Assembly: GCA_034509495.1 (NCBI GenBank)
Contig: CM067507.1
Span: 34,285,860 to 34,349,859, forward strand
Direction of reading: 5' to 3'
Length of the DNA: 64,000 bases
From: Acestrorhynchus altus
Taxonomy: Eukaryota > Chordata > Actinopteri > Characiformes > Acestrorhynchidae
The notes below the pieces were generated by a model. It saw only the letters and a list, made by a program, of their open reading frames with translations. It had not been told where the DNA came from and searched no databases. The translations under genes and the position numbers were made by a program. Below, piece after piece: positions 33,837 through 45,711 of this stretch (within the stretch, counting starts at the first letter, position 1; each line of letters starts with the position of its first letter).

Positions 33837-34125
33837 ATACTGTACAATGATCAGCCATAACATTATGACCACCTTCTTACTTGTACCCTCATTGTCCATT
33901 CTCTCAGCTCCTCTGACCACACACGAGCACTGCGTAGATCTACAATTCCAGACTGTAGTTCATCTGTTTCTCTGCAGACTTTATTCTCCTCCTTTCACCC
34001 TGATCTTCAATGATCAGGACCCCACAGGACCAACACAGAGCAGCTATCATGTGGGTGGTGGGTCATTCTCAGCACTGCAGTCACACTGACATGGTGGTGG
34101 TGTGTTAGTGTGTGTCGCGCTGGTA
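33837..34125 (+). mobile_element. M2 MITE, left part
   Basis: The terminal inverted repeat reads GATCAGCCATAACATTATGA then CCACC. It is followed by the M2 blocks TTATTCTCCTCCTTTCACCC and CAGAGCAGCTATCATGTGGG, ending in GGTGGTGTGTTAGTGTGTG. The right half is missing. Confidence 0.8.
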
Positions 34126-34206
34126 CGAGAGGTTCGGACGCAGCAAAAGGCTGAACACACCATATCAGAAAAAATGCTCCCAACTCCCCAAGGTCATTGA
34201 GGAAAC

Positions 34207-34208
34207 CC

Positions 34209-34247
<39 letters not shown>

Positions 34248-34249
34248 TT
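34207..34249. repeat. (TTTA)n microsatellite
   Basis: Pure TTTA tract. Confidence 0.97.
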
Positions 34250-34814
34250 CACCATGTTTTCACCACATAAAACATAATTGTCATGAAAAACATATGAAAA
34301 CACTAAAAGTGGTGGGTTTATGCATGCAGAGGTACCGAGTACCACCATTCAGTAGAACACTGGTCTTTTCATAACCTTGGTATGATATTTCCTATATCTA
34401 GGAATACCAGACACTCTGCTGGTGAAGAGGACATCCCTTCCCAGCTTTCTGTTTCTGTTTTTTTTTTTTTTTTGTGTTTGTTTTATTGTGTGGGTGCTCC
34501 GTGCTGCCCCTGGCAAGATGCCGCCCTGGGCAGCTGCCAATGTTGCCCACAGCTATATCCACCACTGACCATGAGGGTGGTTATGAACACTACACTATAG
34601 TTAGGGCTGTGCCAAGGGCAGTTCTAGGGGGCTTTCGCTCCACAAAGGGTCTCTCGAACCAACTCAAATAAATACACATTATTAGTGTAAATGAGTTTTG
34701 CTCTTTCATTCCTCATTGTTTCTATCCAGTCTTCATTGTTCTGCACCACATTCTGCACGCTTTCCATAAATCCACGGATGCTTGATTACAGTATTATACA
34801 CTACAACACCCAAT
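34250..34814. other. Unassigned DNA
   Basis: It contains a T run at 34457-34473. No gene or named repeat. Confidence 0.4.
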
Positions 34815-35140
34815 ATGGTGTCAGTGTTCATGTTCAGTGAATCAGTGTACAGGACCCCACAGGACCACCACAGATCAGGTTTTATGTGTTTGGCAGATCA
34901 TTCTTAGCACTGCAGTGACCCTGACATGGTGACGGGGTGTGTTAGTGTGTGTTGCGGCGTGGAGGTTTCTGGCTCGTGGACTACTCTCAGTCCAGCAGTG
35001 ACACTTGGGCTTCAAAACCTCCAGCAGCACTGCTGTGTCTTGTCCACTCAAACCAGTGCAACACACACTAACACGCCACAACCCCGTCAGTGTCCCTGCA
35101 GGGCTGGGAATGACCCATCACCTACAATAGACGAGTGATT
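34815..35140 (+). mobile_element. M2 MITE, internal part with inverted blocks
   Basis: It shares with M2 at 42.3 kb the words CAGGACCCCACAGGACCACC, then ACTCTCAGTCCAGCAGTGAC and CCAGCAGCACTGCTGTGTCT. CACACACTAACACGCCACAA near 35065 is the inverse of GGGTGTGTTAGTGTGTGTTG near 34935, giving an internal hairpin. Both termini are missing. Confidence 0.7.
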
Positions 35141-35734
35141 CACTGGATCTGGACCATACCTAGACTAGAAACAACAACGGGTTTTTCGAGTTTCATTGTT
35201 GCCGCTGCTTGTCTGTGTGTGCTGGATTGTGTAGGCCGCGGCGTGTACGACTGTGCATAATCAAACGCGTTCATGTGATATATTGGGTTCTAGTGTTCCT
35301 GCCAGCATTAGTTCAGAGATGTTATTTGCCTGTTTTTAACTCCATGGCTTCGGGGAAATGCATAGGTTATGATCAAATGTTCACTCGTGCCTCGCATGGC
35401 TAGAAAACATGCATTCAAATCCTCATCTCTGGACGGCAGCACGCACTGAAGCAAGCATTTTCAATCTGTGCAGCGTTGCCTTCTCACTGAGCATCTAACA
35501 TTGTAAATGATGGCATTTTGGCGCTGCTGGACTGCTGCATTACCCATGCATTTTACCGTCCAGTGAACTCTCTTCTTTTGGCCAGAGTTTGCACTGGTTC
35601 CTATATATAATGTTAATGTATATATTGTATATAATGGATATAATCCCATAAACACTAACTAAGCCTCTACCAATCGTCTGTTTTAATTGCGGATACATCT
35701 GACTTATGATCAGTCCCTCAGTCAGTATCTTATT
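35141..35734. other. Unassigned DNA
   Basis: No feature recognised. Confidence 0.4.
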
Positions 35735-35905
35735 CCCTTCTTCCTGAAAAGGGTCACGCTTGAGTCACTGGGTTCAAAGCAGGAATATTCCTGCACAGGG
35801 AGCCAGTCTATCACAGACTACCACAGACACATTCACACTCACAGTAAGGGGGCAATTTAGTATGGCCAACTCACCTACCACACGCATTTTTGGGACTTGG
35901 GAGGA
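35735..35905 (-). mobile_element. S-B SINE, part
   Basis: Minus orientation. AAAAGGGTCACGCTTGAGTC, then CAGGAATATTCCTGCACAGG, CATTCACACTCACAGTAAGG and TGGGAGGAAACCCACACAGA are S-B blocks in the order seen at 55.4 and 60.1 kb. The head is missing. Confidence 0.65.
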
Positions 35906-35924
35906 AACCCACACAGAACCATTC

Positions 35925-36375
35925 GCTGCTTTTCCACCAACAAAAATAGGTCCTGAAACCTGAGAGGTTTGTTTGCAGCGAGAACCACAGATTAGTATGT
36001 TTTTCAGCGGGAATCATTGTGGGTGTGTCTAGTTGTACAGGAGCAATGGCATAGCATTCATCTCGCATGACATCGTCTTCTACATCTTCTTATCACCAGA
36101 TGTTGATCCATGTTGGTTTTTTTGGAGAGAAACAAATGACTGTTACAGAAGAAACGCCCGCAGGAAGTCTCTACACGCTGGCATCTTCGCCACATCCATC
36201 TACTGATGCTGTGCAGCCCCTCAGTTGATGATGTATTTTGGGATGTATCCTCAGTTCCAGTAACACTGGTGCAAATGCAGGATGGTTCGCTAAAAAAACA
36301 CCAAGGTTCTTGTGAGTCCAAATAGTACCAGTTCAAGAACCAGAGTTCTTTTGGTGGCAAAGAACTTCCCGTCGC
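35925..36375. mobile_element. Possible hAT-type MITE
   Basis: The left end GCTTTTCCACCAACAAAAAT and the right end TTCTTTTGGTGGCAAAGAAC form a weak inverted repeat. The interior CCAGTTCAAGAACCAGAGTT fits a known style of teleost element. The 106-codon minus frame is incidental. Confidence 0.4.
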
Positions 36376-36584
36376 CACCAGTTTGGTCCCATTGGTAATC
36401 CAGGGGGTTGGCTCCGCCTTTTGCCCTCCATACTCGGCAGGATCTGAGACGGCCTAGGTGTTTCAAGACCTGATCTGACTACGGGGACAACACCAAAGAC
36501 TTTAACTCATAATGAGTAACTTTCAAATTGTACACCTTTGGTCAGAAACACAAATCACAAAGTCCACACAAAGTCCACACAATT

Positions 36585-36745
36585 CATGGACAAAAGTATT
36601 TGGACTCATTCATAGTTTCTTCTGAAATCAAAGGCATTAAAAGAGTTGACTCTGATTTTGTTGGAATACTCTACTCTACTGTCCAGAATAGACTTTCTAA
36701 TAGATTATGGAGCATTGCTGTGAGGATTTGATTGCATTTAATCCT
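36585..36745 (+). mobile_element. M1 MITE, left part
   Basis: ATGGACAAAAGTATTTGGAC terminus, then TTTCTTCTGAAATCAAAGGC, an intact TTAA at 36637-36640, GATTTTGTTGGAATACTCTA and GAGGATTTGATTGCATTTAA. The TTAA is an unoccupied equivalent of the PBN-C insertion site. Confidence 0.8.
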
Positions 36746-37289
36746 GTTGGATGATCACGACTCCACCTCATATAATCATTAATGAACAATCTGTTCTTTT
36801 TTTGGAAATCTTCTAAAATGATAAGCATGTGAAAAAGCTCTGCTCCCGGAGGTTTACTTTCATTTTTGCAGCTTCACAGGAGCTATCAAGGACAGCTGGG
36901 CTTATCACCGAGAATCAGTTCGACCTCACTATAAAAAGAACACATTATTGTTGCATGTTTTGTTTTGAGTTCTTGGGTTCTTTAAACTTTGCTTTTAAAC
37001 TCATTTTTTAAATTTCCTTTGATGCACCAGCCTCGTCCTCCCGTGGCCTCATTCAGACATTTCTTTTGAAACATGGAGCGGTCGCTGTATTACAGTCCAT
37101 TTTGGTTTGAACAGAGACCACCCCAAATATTCCTCAAAATCCCACCAGTGAAAGCCTCCCTCACTGCTGTCTTCCATTTTCCCTTCTCAGACTGATTTCC
37201 ATCACATATGTACTGGACTTCAATATGACATAGGAAAGTGGCCCAAATCAGAAATGAAAATGTTTGATCCATACATGCATCTTTTTTTC
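36746..37289. other. Unassigned DNA
   Basis: No feature recognised. Confidence 0.4.
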
Positions 37290-37830
37290 CACTGATCATC
37301 CTTCAGATGTTTCTACAGCTTGATTGGAAACCTGTTAATTGGACATTATTTAGAAAGACACACATCTGTTTATATAAACTCCCACAGTAGAGCCATGAAG
37401 TCTAAGGAATTATTTGTAGACCTCTGAGACAGAATTGTATCAAGACACAGATCTGAGGAAAGGTGCAGAAACATTTCTGCTGCCTTGAAGGTCTCTATTA
37501 GCACAGTGTTTGGAAGTTTGGAACCACCAGGACTCTTCACAGAGCTGGCTGCCCAGCCAAACTGAGTGATCATGGTAAGTGTTAGTCAGGGAGGTGACCA
37601 AGGACCCAATGGTCACTTTGACAGAGCTCCAACACTGCTCTGTGGAGAGAGGAGAACCTTACTGAAGGACAACCAATTCTGCAGCACTCCACCTTTGGGA
37701 CAACTCTGTGAATGTTCTTGAGAGGCCCAGCCAGACTCTAGACTTGAACCCAATTGAACATCTCTGGAGATATCTATTCCAGTCTTTAGTGTCTGTTTAT
37801 AACAAGACACAGTAGGTTTCAATATTGACG
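37290..37830 (+). pseudogene. Tc1 (teleost type) remnant, internally deleted
   Basis: Plus-strand order matches a classic fish Tc1: AATTGGACATTATTTAGAAA, CCATGAAGTCTAAGGAATTA, GTAGACCTCTGAGACAGAAT, TTTGGAACCACCAGGACTCT, GTCAGGGAGGTGACCAAGGA, CTGACAGAGCTCCAACACTG-like (37620), GCAGCACTCCACC, then a jump to TGAATGTTCTTGAGAGGCCC and CTTGAACCCAATTGAACATC (DLNPIEH). The catalytic core between them is deleted and the frame is broken. Non-functional. Confidence 0.88.
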
Positions 37831-38087
37831 AACTTGTTTGTGACCAGGTTGTGTGTTATATCAGGGACACGCATAAAGTGTTTGGCTGCCTTTATCCTTA
37901 AATGTTTTCTTATGTGCCTGAAAGTTCAATTTAATAATACTGGTCACCTTTTGAAGCTGCTTTCTAAATGACGTTTTTGATTGATTTGATTGAAGATGAT
38001 TTCAAGATGTTTGAACCACAAACTACCCTGGTTCTTCTCCCTTAACCAGAGCATCAGCTTGAGATGTTTCTATTTCCATGAGAAAAA
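37831..38087. other. Unassigned DNA
   Basis: No feature recognised. Confidence 0.4.
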
Positions 38088-38530
38088 CAGATTAAATGCC
38101 AAAGGAGCTTCCAGTGCATGTTTACTGCTCTGTTCACGTGAACATGCTTAAGGTTTTTGACAAACATATCATTAGAAATATCATATTCAGTCTAATCATT
38201 ACAGATGACTCTGTACTTACATTTTCAGCTCAAAGACAGAATGAACAATTTCCAACATGATCCGAGAGATTTAATGTGTTTCTTAGTGCTTATAAGCAAC
38301 ACAACCCCACAAAACTGTAGGCAGAAGTACATGTTTTTATCAAAACATGGTCAAATTCATACAAATATTGACATTTTCTTAATGTTTACATCTCAAAGGA
38401 AGACAGATTTTGGGCCGGTGTGATATGTGATGTCTTACATAAATACTTTATTAATTTGTTTGTGAGTGAAAGCAAGTCAAACTTCAAAAACATCCCACAA
38501 ATCTCTAGGGTTCTAGGGTTCTAAAGCTTT
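38088..38530 (+). mobile_element. PBN copy E, minisatellite deleted
   Basis: It starts AAATGCCAAAGGAGCTTCCA and GTGCATGTTTACTGCTCTGT, then skips the GC-box part to GACAAACATATCATT. It continues TCAAAACATGGTCAAATTCA and CATCCCACAAATCTCTAGGG, ending GGTTCTAGGGTTCTAAAG. The 72-codon frame inside is incidental. Confidence 0.75.
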
Positions 38531-39194
38531 CTCACTTTATAGTTATTAGAGTTTGGCAAAGAACATTACAGTTACAGTGTGTTTTGTCAGTGTAGTGTCT
38601 GTGAAATGGATCACAGGAACGTCACCTCTGGTAATAATAATAATACACTTATCATCAGGTTATGATCATAATAGTTCTGTTCTAATTTGAATTAGGACCT
38701 GGGCTGGTTCTTTTATCTGTGTTGTATTTTATAAATGATTCTTTGTAACACTCTTGAAAATAGACATAATTTCATCCCACCTTCAATTTTTTCTTTCATT
38801 CTGTCTTCAAACAGTGTATTATTTCCTCTGTGTTAGATGGCAATGTGCTGTTTCATCCCTGTTTTTCTTTCTTCTCTGAACGAACAACTGTGGCTGATGA
38901 GGACAATCATAAGATGAGTCAATTCACACCGTGTCTCATTCATCACTCTGTTCACCACCTGGATCTCGGGGAAAAAGTGTCTCAGGGGAAAAAGAAAAGT
39001 CCAACTCATAGAAAAAAAAACTATAAACTCAGAGAGAATTGAAAAAGTTAGTTTCTCTTTTTTGCTCCAGGACTGCCGTTAGAGTTGGGATTGTAATTCG
39101 CTTTTACTCCACTGCTGTAAATACAAACCCTGTTTTTCACCTCCTCAGTGACAGCTTCTGTTGTGATGTTTGATCAGTTCTTTGTCCTGGAAGA
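38531..39194. other. Unassigned DNA
   Basis: No feature recognised. Confidence 0.4.
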
Positions 39195-39590
39195 ACGTAC
39201 GGTACTGTGCAAACGTTTAAGGCACCTCTCATCAATAAAAAAAGAGTTTAGCGTAGAAACTCCAGATCCTGGTAGAACCGATGCAGGTAAACAGAAATAC
39301 GGTAAAGAGGAAGAAGAATTTCTCAATCAGAAGAACGTAGCTGAGAACTTTTAAGCAAGTTTGAAGAATAAAGCTCCCGGATTTCTCCTGGATGCTCCCG
39401 GTCAGCACCTGGATGTGTTCAATTCAATTCCATCAGCAGCAGCAGATTTAACATCACTAAGCACTGATTTACTGAAGCAGGTGTTGATGAGAACATAAAA
39501 AAATAATAGACTCCCATGAGGAGAAGCTTTGGAGATGTTTAATGAACACAGAGATGGAAAGCCATGACTTTTTGTAGGAATATTATTTGT
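39195..39590 (+). repeat. Dispersed repeat R39, copy 1
   Basis: It begins near ACGGTACTGTGCAAACGTTT (a MITE-like terminus followed by AAGGCACCTC). Its body matches 57946-58280 in the same order: AGATCCTGGTAGAACCGATG, GAAGAAGAATTTCTC, TTTCTCCTGGATG, ACATCACTAAGCACTGATTT, AGGTGTTGATGAGA and TAGACTCCCATGAGGAGAAG. Probably a non-autonomous DNA transposon; the second terminus is not seen. Confidence 0.75.
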
Positions 39591-40544
39591 GTTTATTCTA
39601 ATGTTAGTGTTTTATTGTGGTAATAAACTCTCACTGCACAGATAGAGGACAAATCATCTAACCAAACTGTTCCACCATGACACATGACTGGAAAGCATGC
39701 CGCTGGTATAGGATAGCTTGGCTGTCGCCGGAGCGTTCCTTGAAGCAACACTCATAATGCAGTTCTCACTTGCATTCCATTATGAAGTGCATCATGACAT
39801 CCAGTCTGCAGAGATCGAAACGTTTGTGTTTGTATGTTTCGGATCTAGTCGTATAAGACTCGGGTTACGCAGCATCGCACAGTTCTGGAGAGAGGTCTCG
39901 AGGAGCTTCATCAAAGTTCCACAGTGCAGTACCAGTGGAACAATGTTGTTTGGAATTCAGGGAAGGGATGCCAGGCAAGACTAGCAGTGGCCACCTAATG
40001 AGGGTTGAAATATCTGTGCCATCCTGATTACATCCACCGTAAATCTGGGAGTGCAAACAGTTCTGCAGTAAACAGTTCTAGGAGAGCAGAGCAGGACCAA
40101 CATTGCTTTGGATTCAGCATTTTAGAAACGTTGTGTCCATAGGGTCAGTATTTCTTCCCATCACAGGCCACCTGTTCCAACTGATAAGAGAGCTGTAATT
40201 GTTTTAAAGAAGCTGCACAGTTGTGTGGAGGAGAGGGTGGTGTAAGTGTGACTGCAGCTGGTCATTTTGTATGAGCTTCATGTCGAGCTATATGAACAGG
40301 TATGGTATGAAATGGTATTGTATTACTGAGTGTGACACGGTTTGATATGTCATTGTTTATTCAAGAAAAAAACTTTTCCAGCACCTTTTTCACATTTTGG
40401 TTTTAGTTATATTCAAATTTTATCTGAGCCAAAAAATACTTAGGTGCTGTTTGGGTGTTTTTTTATTCTTTTTTTTTTGTGAATATTCAAAATGCAAAAA
40501 TTCAGCACCTAATAGAGAGTCAGCCTGATTCTGAAGCTGATATT
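39591..40544. other. Unassigned DNA
   Basis: 39715-39990 is CpG-retaining, with an 88-codon plus frame that shows no recognised domain. No repeat is named. Confidence 0.4.
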
Positions 40545-41288
40545 TTAACCTTTGAGTGATGCTTTCACAGTTTGACCTTTTTTATTTGCCCTAAAATGAC
40601 TTTTTTACCATTATAAATACTAAAAGTATGTATATGAGAGTCACACATACCAGATATTGTTATTTTCAGGAGATAAAACAACTCAAATGTGTTCATTTGA
40701 AATGTAAATTTCAACAGAATTGAAATATCTATAAGAATCTGACCACATTTTTACCAATTCGTGTGCATTCTTTGCTTTAAAGGACTAAAAATTATTCACA
40801 TCTGAAAAATCCTGTTGGACATTAATCATCCAGAGTCATAAAGGAATTATTTCTAATGATTGGATACACAAGGAAATGATAATAAATACTTCAAAATACC
40901 TGGCAGTGATCCAACAAATAATAATTTAAAAACATTTCAGATGTGAAATATGTATGAACAAAAAAGAGTAATCATTTTCTCTGCTGATGTCTCAGCCCCA
41001 CCCCCTCTCACTGATCAGTCAGAGTCTGTATGCAGGTTGAGCATATATATTTGGACAGAGCAGTCAACATGCACTGGAAGCTTCTGTAACATTGAAACTG
41101 GGATTTATTTTAGTTGGAAACCAATGAATTTTAGCTGTATTCTGAACTATTAGCTGATTCTTTGATATTTGATAAGTCTGTTATGATTTGTGCATCATGT
41201 CTGTAGGTTAGTATGATCCGGAGTTATGAAGCTTAGAAGATGGCACATCACTGCCCACCAAGTGCGGGTCTCGTGTTGTAAGAGGTAA
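40545..41288 (-). mobile_element. PBN copy G
   Basis: Starts TTAACCTTTGAG and ends TCTCGTGTTGTAAGAGGTAA (GTAA for TTAA). The order matches copy H: CCAGATATTGTTATTTTCAG, AAATCCTGTTGGACATTAAT, CTTCAAAATACCTGGCAGTG, CCCCACCCCCTCTCACTGAT (one GC-box unit, box mutated), CATGCACTGGAAGCTTCTGT, ATCATGTCTGTAGGTTAGTA, CTGCCCACCAAGTGCGGGTC. Confidence 0.82.
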
Positions 41289-42092
41289 GGTAAAATGCTG
41301 CATAATAGAAAATGCTTCCTAATATTTCCATGTGTAAAGTAGAACTACATGCAGTAGGTGGGATATTCACTGCTATTAAGTCGGACCTGTTTTAACACAC
41401 AATCAGTTCGAGCAGCAGTGAACTCCAAGATGACCAGCCAAAATCGGGGGGATGTCACTTGGCATGTTTCCCAAAAACTCTGAAGGATCTGCAAAGCTTC
41501 CTGTAGCCTCCTGAGACTGAAGCCTCCTTGCTTGGTGCATTTATTATTTTTTCCGTGCTGTTTGTAAGTAGTAGCACCTGCTGATTATACCTGTATATAC
41601 AACAACATCCTTGAACAGACATGCTGGCATAGGTACAACAAAACGGCTAAGCTGCACGCTGGTTCCAGCAGACAGACACAAATGGAGAGCAGTTCTAAAA
41701 ATAAATGTGTACCATCTATTCATATCTATATATCGACTTAGAATAGAGTGCACAGGAGTGTATTTGCTCATCCTGAATATCAGCTGTTCTTATGTAGCTG
41801 CATCCCTGCAGCACACAGCAGTCAGTACAGCCACTATATACAGTACATCAGCACACAGTGTAAATACCTCCTATATCACTGAGCAGCACAGCTGTATAAC
41901 TCCATACGTCTCTAGCTGGTGTGAAAAGGCTGCTGGGTTCACTACGGAAGCTCGGGAACATGTGTTGCACGGTGTATTGATTGGCAGAACAATATGAAGA
42001 AAAATAGGTAAACATACTGAACAGTGATCTCAAATATGTGGTATATTAGGGCCCTAGTGGTTTGCATTACATGTCACACGTCCATCTTCTTA
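41289..42092. other. Unassigned DNA
   Basis: A 128-codon plus frame (41611-41997) has no recognised domain. No repeat is named. Confidence 0.4.
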
Positions 42093-42190
42093 TAACCTCA
42101 TGCTGGTCATTGTAGTGGTGGGTCCAGAGCCTATTCACAATCATTAAGTACAAGGCAGGAATACCCCCTGGACACTGACTCACACTGACT
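42093..42190 (-). mobile_element. S-B SINE tail fragment
   Basis: GGGTCCAGAGCCTATTCACA then AAGGCAGGAATACCCCCTGG, the usual S-B tail in antisense. Confidence 0.6.
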
Positions 42191-42192
42191 TA

Positions 42193-42747
42193 TACATTAA
42201 TCAGCCATAACATTACGACCACCGCCTTCTTTCTGCTCACCGTCCATCTCATCAGCTCCTCTGACCCTACAGAAGCACTGGGCAGTTCTAAAATTCCAGA
42301 CTGTGGTTCATCTCTTTCTCTGCAGACTTTATTCTCCTCCTTTCACCCTGATCTTCAATGCTCAGGACCCCACAGGACCACCACAGAGCAGCTATTATGT
42401 GGGTGGTGGGTCACAGCAGTGCTGCTGGAGTGTTTAAACACTGCGTCCGCTCTCTGTCCACTCTGTTAGACACTCCCACCGAGTGTCTCCACCTTGCAGA
42501 TGTAAAGTCAGAGACAGTAGCTCATCTGTTTCTGCACAGTTTGTGTTGGTCGTCCTCTAGTCCTTCATCGGTGCTCACAGGACGCTGTCGGCTGGATATT
42601 TCTGGTTGGTGGACTGTTCTTGGTCCAGCAGTGACACTGAGGGGTTTAAACACTCCAGCAGCACTGCTGTGTCTGAGGAGCTGGCAAAATGTACAGTGTA
42701 TATATAGAGACAAGGAGGCGATCATGATGTTACTGTTGATCAGTGTA
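42193..42747 (+). mobile_element. M2 MITE, full-length
   Basis: The left terminus TAATCAGCCATAACATTACG then ACCACC pairs with the right terminus GGCGATCATGATGTTACTGT then TGATCAGTGTA as an imperfect 27-30 bp inverted repeat. The interior has GCTCAGGACCCCACAGGACC and two inverted blocks (AGCAGTGCTGCTGGAGTGTT and CACTCCAGCAGCACTGCTGT) that pair into an internal hairpin. No transposase. The 147-codon plus frame (42358-42801) crosses the element boundary and is an artefact. Confidence 0.87.
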
Positions 42748-42911
42748 TATCTATGTTCTCAAAACACACAGGTGAAGGTTGGAATCTTCCTGCATGCATG
42801 AGCTGAGGATGTCCCAGGAATTTATTTCTTGTGCATAAAAGAACGAGAGAATGGATTAATAATTACTAGCTTGACTATTACTAATTCTTTTACGCTCTAA
42901 AAAATATATGG

Positions 42912-43195
42912 GGCGGCACTGTGGCACCACAGGTAGTGCATGTGGGGCCTCCAGGGGCCTGCAGTTGTGGGTTTGATTGATTGTGCCTGCACGTCGGTTT
43001 CCTCCTGACTCACAGAAATGCACATTGTAGGTAAACTGGCCTCTAGGTGTGTGTGTGTGTGTGTTTGTGTGCATGGTACCCTCCTGCCATGGACTGGTGT
43101 CCTGTCCATGGGGTACTCCTGCCTTGTGCCCGATATCTCCAGGTGGGCTCTGGATCCAGCGTGATCCTGAAGTGCTGATGCTGATGAGACCACTA
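42912..43195 (+). mobile_element. S-B SINE, near full-length
   Basis: The head GGCGGCACTGTGGCACCACA with GGTAGTGC leads to a B-box-like GTTGTGGGTTTGATTGATTG. Then come GGTTTCCTCCTGACTCACAG, TACTCCTGCCTTGTGCCCGA and CTCCAGGTGGGCTCTGGATC. The layout is that of a tRNA-like SINE family common in teleosts. Confidence 0.78.
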
Positions 43196-43959
43196 GACAG
43201 CAGCTCAAAGAAATGCTACTCATTTTAACACATCAGTAATTTACTAAATCCATATTTAGAGTCCCGGGAAGCTGAAATGTGATGTTGGGTCTCATGATAG
43301 ACAAACAATATAGCACTGCTTTAGACACCTAAGTTTGCTCGCGAGGAAGCAGCAGGAGAAATGCAATTAAGGCATCACCTTTAACATCTGTCTGAGGAAC
43401 TGTATTTTTGAACGTAATTGGTTTCTTTTGAGAATTGTTCAATATTCAGATCCATTTTCAGACTCACACTTGGCCAAACTGTTAGTTTAATTGCTGATTG
43501 CATTGTGGCCTTAAGCCAACCAGCAATCTAACAGTGCCAGTGCTCCTTTTAATGTCTTTTTCAAGAAGACAATATCTCCTTGGTCTATCAGCAGACTCAA
43601 ACAAATGGCTCAGAATTGGAATGAAATCAATTGATTCGCTGAAGCAAAATTTTACGCAGCTTTTGTCTATCTTTTTTCCTCTCTCCCCGTCTCTCTAATC
43701 TTGTTAAACAGAGGAAATGGTGACTTTGAGAGGCTGGTAAAGTAAAGGTTGTTTTATTCGGCTTGTTATTTGCTTCTTCCTGGTCAGGGTTGCAGGGGGT
43801 CCAGTGGAATCATTGAGCACACATCACATACATGAATTGGTGTTGCCTCTGAGAACAGCTAGGGAACGCCCACACCTATATACGTTGTTATCTTGTGAGT
43901 GAGGTTGAACACTGGCCTGCATGCTCATGACAGGATGACGTGGATGATCGGAGTTTAAG
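43196..43959. other. Unassigned DNA
   Basis: No gene. 43775-43815 (GGTCAGGGTTGCAGGGGGTC) may be a short S-B tail in antisense. Confidence 0.4.
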
Positions 43960-44530
43960 CAGGGCTTGATGGTGTGGACATTCTATTCCCGAAGTCTTGT
44001 GGGCATTTCTCATTCCTCAATCCACCGTGTCATGTGTGTAGCGGGAATAAATCATGCAAGGCATTACCACCCACAGTGGGCAACACAGTGGCTGCACACT
44101 GGTGCTTAATAATTGTGACTGGCTCGAATTGCCAGAAATCACATCTCCATTCAATGCAGGAGCACCACAATGAGCTCAGATCTTTAGCTTCCATAGGATA
44201 TTGGATCAGAAGACCCACCAGATGCCACTGTAAACACCTGGGCATGTGAGGTAGCTAACGACCACAGAGGACTCGAAACACGTGGCCTGGTCTGATGAGT
44301 CCCAGTATGAATATTTTTGAGCTGATGTTAGAGCTTGTATGTGGTGCAGACCCTGTGAAGCCACGGACCCTAGTTGTAAACCCCTACTGGCCCACCTCAA
44401 CATGTCATTGACCAGTGTACACTTTGGAGACCATTTGCAGCCCTTCATGGTCATTGTACCCCACACAATGATGGGATATTCCAGCAGGGTCCGAGTTATC
44501 CAACATATAACATAACACTTGGTCCACAGT
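43960..44530 (+). pseudogene. Tc1-like remnant, copy 1 of a direct pair
   Basis: Plus strand includes GCATTACCACCCACAGTGGG, ATTGGATCAGAAGACCCACC and TGGTCTGATGAGTCCCAGTA, which reads WSDESQYEYF, the first catalytic aspartate block of Tc1-family transposases. It is followed by the decayed H.DG.F segment near 44470. The frame is broken. Confidence 0.68.
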
Positions 44531-44870
44531 GTCAAGTGTGTGCTGGGAATACATCACACAAGGCATTACCACCCACAGTGGACAGCACTGTTGTCACCCA
44601 TGGGTGCTTAAAGTGTCAACTGGCCACAACTGTCTGTGAGGTCAGTGCATTATTTAGCTTCCAGTGGATATAGGTTCAGAAGATCCACCAGATTGCCTCT
44701 GCTAACACCATGACCACAGCACCTCACCTGCACTTGTGAGGATGTTTTTCTGTATTGCACAGAACCAATAAAGTCATGGACCCCAGCTGCCAACAAGAGA
44801 ATGGGCAGACTGGTGTATTCTGTTTTATGCCCTTTGAGCACACAAACCACCTGCTGCACCACCATGCTGA
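44531..44870 (+). pseudogene. Tc1-like remnant, copy 2 of a direct pair
   Basis: It repeats the 5' part of the preceding copy: TGTCAAGTGTGTGCTGGGAA, AAGGCATTACCACCCACAGT, TTTAGCTTCCAGTGGATATA and TTCAGAAGATCCACCAGATT. It lacks the WSDES block, so it diverges or is deleted beyond about 44720. Same orientation as copy 1. Confidence 0.65.
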
Positions 44871-44973
44871 CCAGTAAGATGAAGGTGGTTGGGAAAATAA
44901 ACCCCAGAAAATGATAATTTAGCCATTTTAGGACAACATTTAAATAATCAACAATTAACTTATCTTCACCTTT

Positions 44974-45387
44974 TTAACCTTTAGAACTTTAGGTCAAATT
45001 CATGAGATGTTTTACACGTAGTTTTAGTTTTATTTGCAAGTTACAAAGTATTTATATCATATATTGTTATTTTCACAAGATCCTAGGCTACTAAATATGT
45101 CTTTATTTGAGATATAAAAATTAAGAAACTTTAAATATTTGTATGAATTTGATGTTTTGATAAAAAATTTTCTTGAGCCTACAATATTATGTCTCAGAAA
45201 TCTTGTTAGAAATTGATCATCAAGAATGTTATTTTTGTTTGTCTGTTTGTTTTGCTTTTTCACCTAAAAATGCAAGAATATTTAAGAGTTATTTCTAATG
45301 ATTAAATGGACAAATTTATTTATAATAATTTTATTTTCAAAATACCTGAAAGTAATCCAAATAAAATAATATATATAACCTGAATAT

Positions 45388-45434
<47 letters not shown>

Positions 45435-45711
45435 GTTGTTGTTATTTTATGAATGTATTTTAATATGTTAATTTATAAGCCAATATCTGACTCAGTGACT
45501 TCATTAGCCCCGCCCCCTCTCACTGATCAGTCAGAGTCTTCATGCGGGTTGAGGGTGTACATGTGGACAGAGCAGTAAACATGCACTGGGAGGTTCATTT
45601 GGTAAGAGAGGGTATGTCTTGTAGTTTGTTATGGTATGTGTATCATGTCTGCTGGCTACTCTGATCCTGAGTCTGAATCCAAAGTCTAGAAAACCAGGTT
45701 CTAAGAGTTAA
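44974..45711 (-). mobile_element. PBN copy H, TTAA intact at both ends
   Basis: Starts TTAACCTTTAGAACTTTAGG (44974) and ends GGTTCTAAGAGTTAA (45711). The two ends are an imperfect inverted repeat, TTAACCTTTAGAACT versus TTAACTCTTAGAACC. 738 bp. It has one GC-box unit in reverse (CCCCGCCCCCTCTCACTGAT) at about 45509 and an ATT microsatellite. No transposase. Confidence 0.88.
45391..45433. repeat. (ATT)n microsatellite in PBN copy H
   Basis: Pure ATT tract. Confidence 0.96.

Noticed and set aside
42358..42801. 147-codon plus-strand frame as a gene
   Set aside because: It lies mostly within M2 and crosses its end; the same M2 blocks elsewhere are not open.
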